A DNA stretch of 64,000 bases, taken from Novosphingobium nitrogenifigens DSM 19370 (GTDB lineage: Bacteria; Pseudomonadota; Alphaproteobacteria; Sphingomonadales; Sphingomonadaceae). The stretch lies in the NCBI RefSeq assembly GCF_000192575.1, contig NZ_GL876926.1, forward strand, positions 124,001 to 188,000, read 5' to 3'. Below the pieces are notes generated by a model that did not search any database, was not told the origin of the DNA, and saw nothing but the letters and a program-made list of their open reading frames with translations. The stretch's first letter is position 1. Each line of letters begins with the position of its first letter. The translations under genes were made by a program, and so were the position numbers. Below are positions 62,450 through 64,000 of the stretch, piece after piece.

Positions 62450-62701
62450 GGCTCTCTCCGGATGGCTGATGCGGCGAAAAATGTGGGTCGGGCGCTAGGG
62501 GCTGGGGCGCGGAAACGCAAGGGGCAGGCGTCGACGGGGATGATCAGGAAAGCGGTTGTTTGCGCGCAGCTATATATATACGGACAGATATAGATGCTCG
62601 GGCGGGGAGGTCCGGGCGGTTCAGGGAAACGTCCGCCATCGCTGATCGAACCATCGCCGTTCGCTCAGGGAGGAGGCGCGTTCGGTGAGGGAAATTGTCC
62701 G
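62450..62701. other. Divergent promoter region of purB and the TonB receptor
   Basis: Contains a (TA)5 tract at 62571-62580 in an otherwise GC-rich stretch, possibly part of a promoter. On the receptor side the sequence tcagggaggagg at 62665-62676 is an exact complement of the anti-Shine-Dalgarno loop of the candidate small RNA near 38450. No gene is recognised. Confidence 0.55.
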
Positions 62702-64000
62702 ATGCGCAAATTGCTTTCCGGTCTTTTGGCCGGGACGGGGATCATCATGGCCGCGCCCGCGCTGGCCGACGAGGCGTCTGCGCCAGATGCGACTGGGGCC
62801 GCAAGCGGCGACGCCGAGCCGATTCTGGTTACCGCACGCCAGCGGGTCGAGGACGCGCAGACGGTGCCGACCTCGCTGTCGGTCGTGAATGCGCTCAGCC
62901 TTCAGCGTTCGTACACTGTCAATATCCAGCAATTGACGACGCTGGTGCCCTCGCTGAATTACAGTTCGGCCAATCCGCGCAATACCGCCTTTACCATTCG
63001 GGGCCTCGGGTCGAGCGTGGTCGCGGTCAGCCAGGCCAATGACGGGCTCGAAAACGGCGTCGGTTTCTATGTCGACGGGGTCTATCACGCGCGTCCGGCA
63101 ACGGCGGCGTTCGATTTCACCGATATCGATCGCATCGAAGTGCTGCGCGGTCCGCAGGGAACCCTGTTCGGGAAGAACACCACGGCAGGCGCCATCAACA
63201 TCGTCTCGCGCCTGCCCGAATTCAAACCGTCGGCGACGCAGGAACTGAGCTATGGCGAAAAGAACTTCCTGCAGGTCAAGGCCACGGCCACCGCGCCTCT
63301 GATCGGGGACACGGTTGCGTGGCGCCTCTCGGGTCAGATCACCCGGCGTGACGGCGTGATCCACAATGTGCGCACGGCGCAGGATCTCAACGGCATCAAT
63401 ACGCAGGCCGTGCGCGGACAGCTGCTGATCCAGCCCGACGCGACGCTGCGCATCCGCGTGATTGCCGACTTTACCAATTTCGACGCCAATTGCTGTGCGC
63501 AGGTCTATCTGCGGGTGGGAACCAGCCTGCGTGCGGCATCCAAGCAATATGCCGCTCTTGCTGCCGCCGCGCATTATTCGCCGCCCAGCACCAATCCCTA
63601 TGATCGCCTGACCGACATCGACGCCTCCGTCGGCGCCAAGACCAACGAGGGCGGGGTTTCGATCAATACCGACTGGAATTTCGGTCCGGCGACTCTGACC
63701 TCGATCAGCGCGTGGCGGTTCTGGAACTGGGACGCGTCGAACGACCGCGACTACACCGGGCTCCAGATCCAGACGACCCAGCACATTCCCTCGCGGCAGG
63801 ACCAGTTCAGCCAGGAACTGCGCGTGGCGTCAAACGGGGAGCATCGGATCGGCTATGTCGCGGGTCTCTATTATTTCCGCCAGAAGCTGACCGGGCATCC
63901 GATCTCGATCTACGGTTCCTATGGCGCGCCGTGGCTGCTCGGCGCGACCACGGGGGCCAGTGCGACCCCGGTCCCGTCCAACTTGCTCGACGGATATGGC
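62702..64000 (+). CDS. TonB-dependent receptor, 5' part (runs off the window)
   Basis: 433 codons are visible. A signal peptide (MRKLLSGLLAGTGIIMAAPALA) is followed by a TonB-box-like EPILVTARQR, the plug domain (TVNIQQLTTLVPSLNYSSA, then FTIRGLGSSV, VDGVYHARP, IDRIEVLRGPQGTLFGKNT, AGAINIVSRLP) and the first barrel strands. The wording of the plug is that of the FecA-unrelated, sphingomonad-type receptors for organic compounds (VLRGPQGTLFGKN). The ATG at 62702 is in a frame open to the right edge. The ligand is unknown. Confidence 0.92.
   Translation, partial: MRKLLSGLLAGTGIIMAAPALADEASAPDATGAASGDAEPILVTARQRVEDAQTVPTSLSVVNALSLQRSYTVNIQQLTTLVPSLNYSSANPRNTAFTIRGLGSSVVAVSQANDGLENGVGFYVDGVYHARPATAAFDFTDIDRIEVLRGPQGTLFGKNTTAGAINIVSRLPEFKPSATQELSYGEKNFLQVKATATAPLIGDTVAWRLSGQITRRDGVIHNVRTAQDLNGINTQAVRGQLLIQPDATLRIRVIADFTNFDANCCAQVYLRVGTSLRAASKQYAALAAAAHYSPPSTNPYDRLTDIDASVGAKTNEGGVSINTDWNFGPATLTSISAWRFWNWDASNDRDYTGLQIQTTQHIPSRQDQFSQELRVASNGEHRIGYVAGLYYFRQKLTGHPISIYGSYGAPWLLGATTGASATPVPSNLLDGYG

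Overview
The window is a GC-rich stretch of chromosome from an alphaproteobacterium, most likely a sphingomonad (order Sphingomonadales, Novosphingobium-like). The main reasons are the CckA-type hybrid kinase and CpdR-type receiver, GTTC-N7-GTTC SOS boxes of the alphaproteobacterial LexA type, GGAAC-N16-CGTT promoters of the alphaproteobacterial general-stress (EcfG) type, TonB-dependent receptors, SapC, a UbiM-like hydroxylase, and the pyrF / trpF-trpB-trpA-accD-folC neighbourhood. No phage, integrase, transposase, CRISPR array, restriction system or secondary-metabolite cluster is visible. It is mainly housekeeping DNA with a few sensory and envelope genes. The interest lies mostly in regulatory and repeat structure between genes.

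Layout. 1-800: AT-rich and palindromic non-coding DNA. 0.8-5.7 kb: small glycine-zipper envelope protein, PhzF-like protein, divergent LysR regulator and MFS exporter followed by an alpha/beta hydrolase and a gamma-glutamylcyclotransferase-like protein. 5.8-6.0 kb: three perfect stem-loops, one with 33-bp arms. 6.0-12.4 kb: rlmN, an outer-membrane barrel, a translationally coupled minus-strand unit (phosphatase, DUF4169, 67-aa protein, IalB-like protein), greB and a lytic transglycosylase. 12.5-16.7 kb: dapA and smpB, separated by an AT-rich gap and a 3-hydroxybutyrate dehydrogenase / patatin pair with a stress-type promoter. 16.7-22.8 kb: acetyltransferase, fatty-acid desaturase, ubiquinone hydroxylase, DUF2062 protein, cckA. 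23-28 kb: SOS-controlled recA, a methyltransferase, alaS. 28-34.6 kb: adhP, icd, enoyl-CoA hydratase, a TonB-dependent receptor. 34.9-38.8 kb: globin-coupled chemoreceptor, tRNA-Val(GAC), cpdR, hutG and a probable small RNA with an anti-Shine-Dalgarno loop. 38.8-44.1 kb: SapC, FAD-linked 2-hydroxyacid dehydrogenase, unknown exported protein, DEAD-box helicase, a lone Flp pilin. 44.2-49.5 kb: uvrD with an SOS box touching its start, membrane chemoreceptor, MHS-family transporter. 49.5-55.0 kb: rsmD-rluB, ampG, folC, accD. 55.0-62.4 kb: trpA, trpB, an outer-membrane protein with a stress promoter, trpF, SIMPL protein, GNAT, pyrF, lapA-like gene, purB. 62.7 kb to the edge: 5' part of a second TonB-dependent receptor.

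How the parts connect. Three regulatory circuits can be read from sequence. SOS: recA and uvrD both carry perfect LexA boxes. Cell cycle: CckA and CpdR, the first and last members of the CckA-ChpT-CpdR phosphorelay, are encoded 14 kb apart. General stress: near-identical EcfG-type promoters precede the patatin/bdhA unit and a small outer-membrane barrel, and a weaker candidate precedes that barrel's larger paralogue. The trp/accD/folC block uses stop-start overlaps, which suggests translational coupling. The best candidate for something undescribed is the minus-strand transcript ending at 38411: a hairpin, a single-stranded CCTCCTCCC loop and a strong intrinsic terminator, with 12 nt of perfect complementarity to the leader of the TonB-dependent receptor at 62.7 kb.
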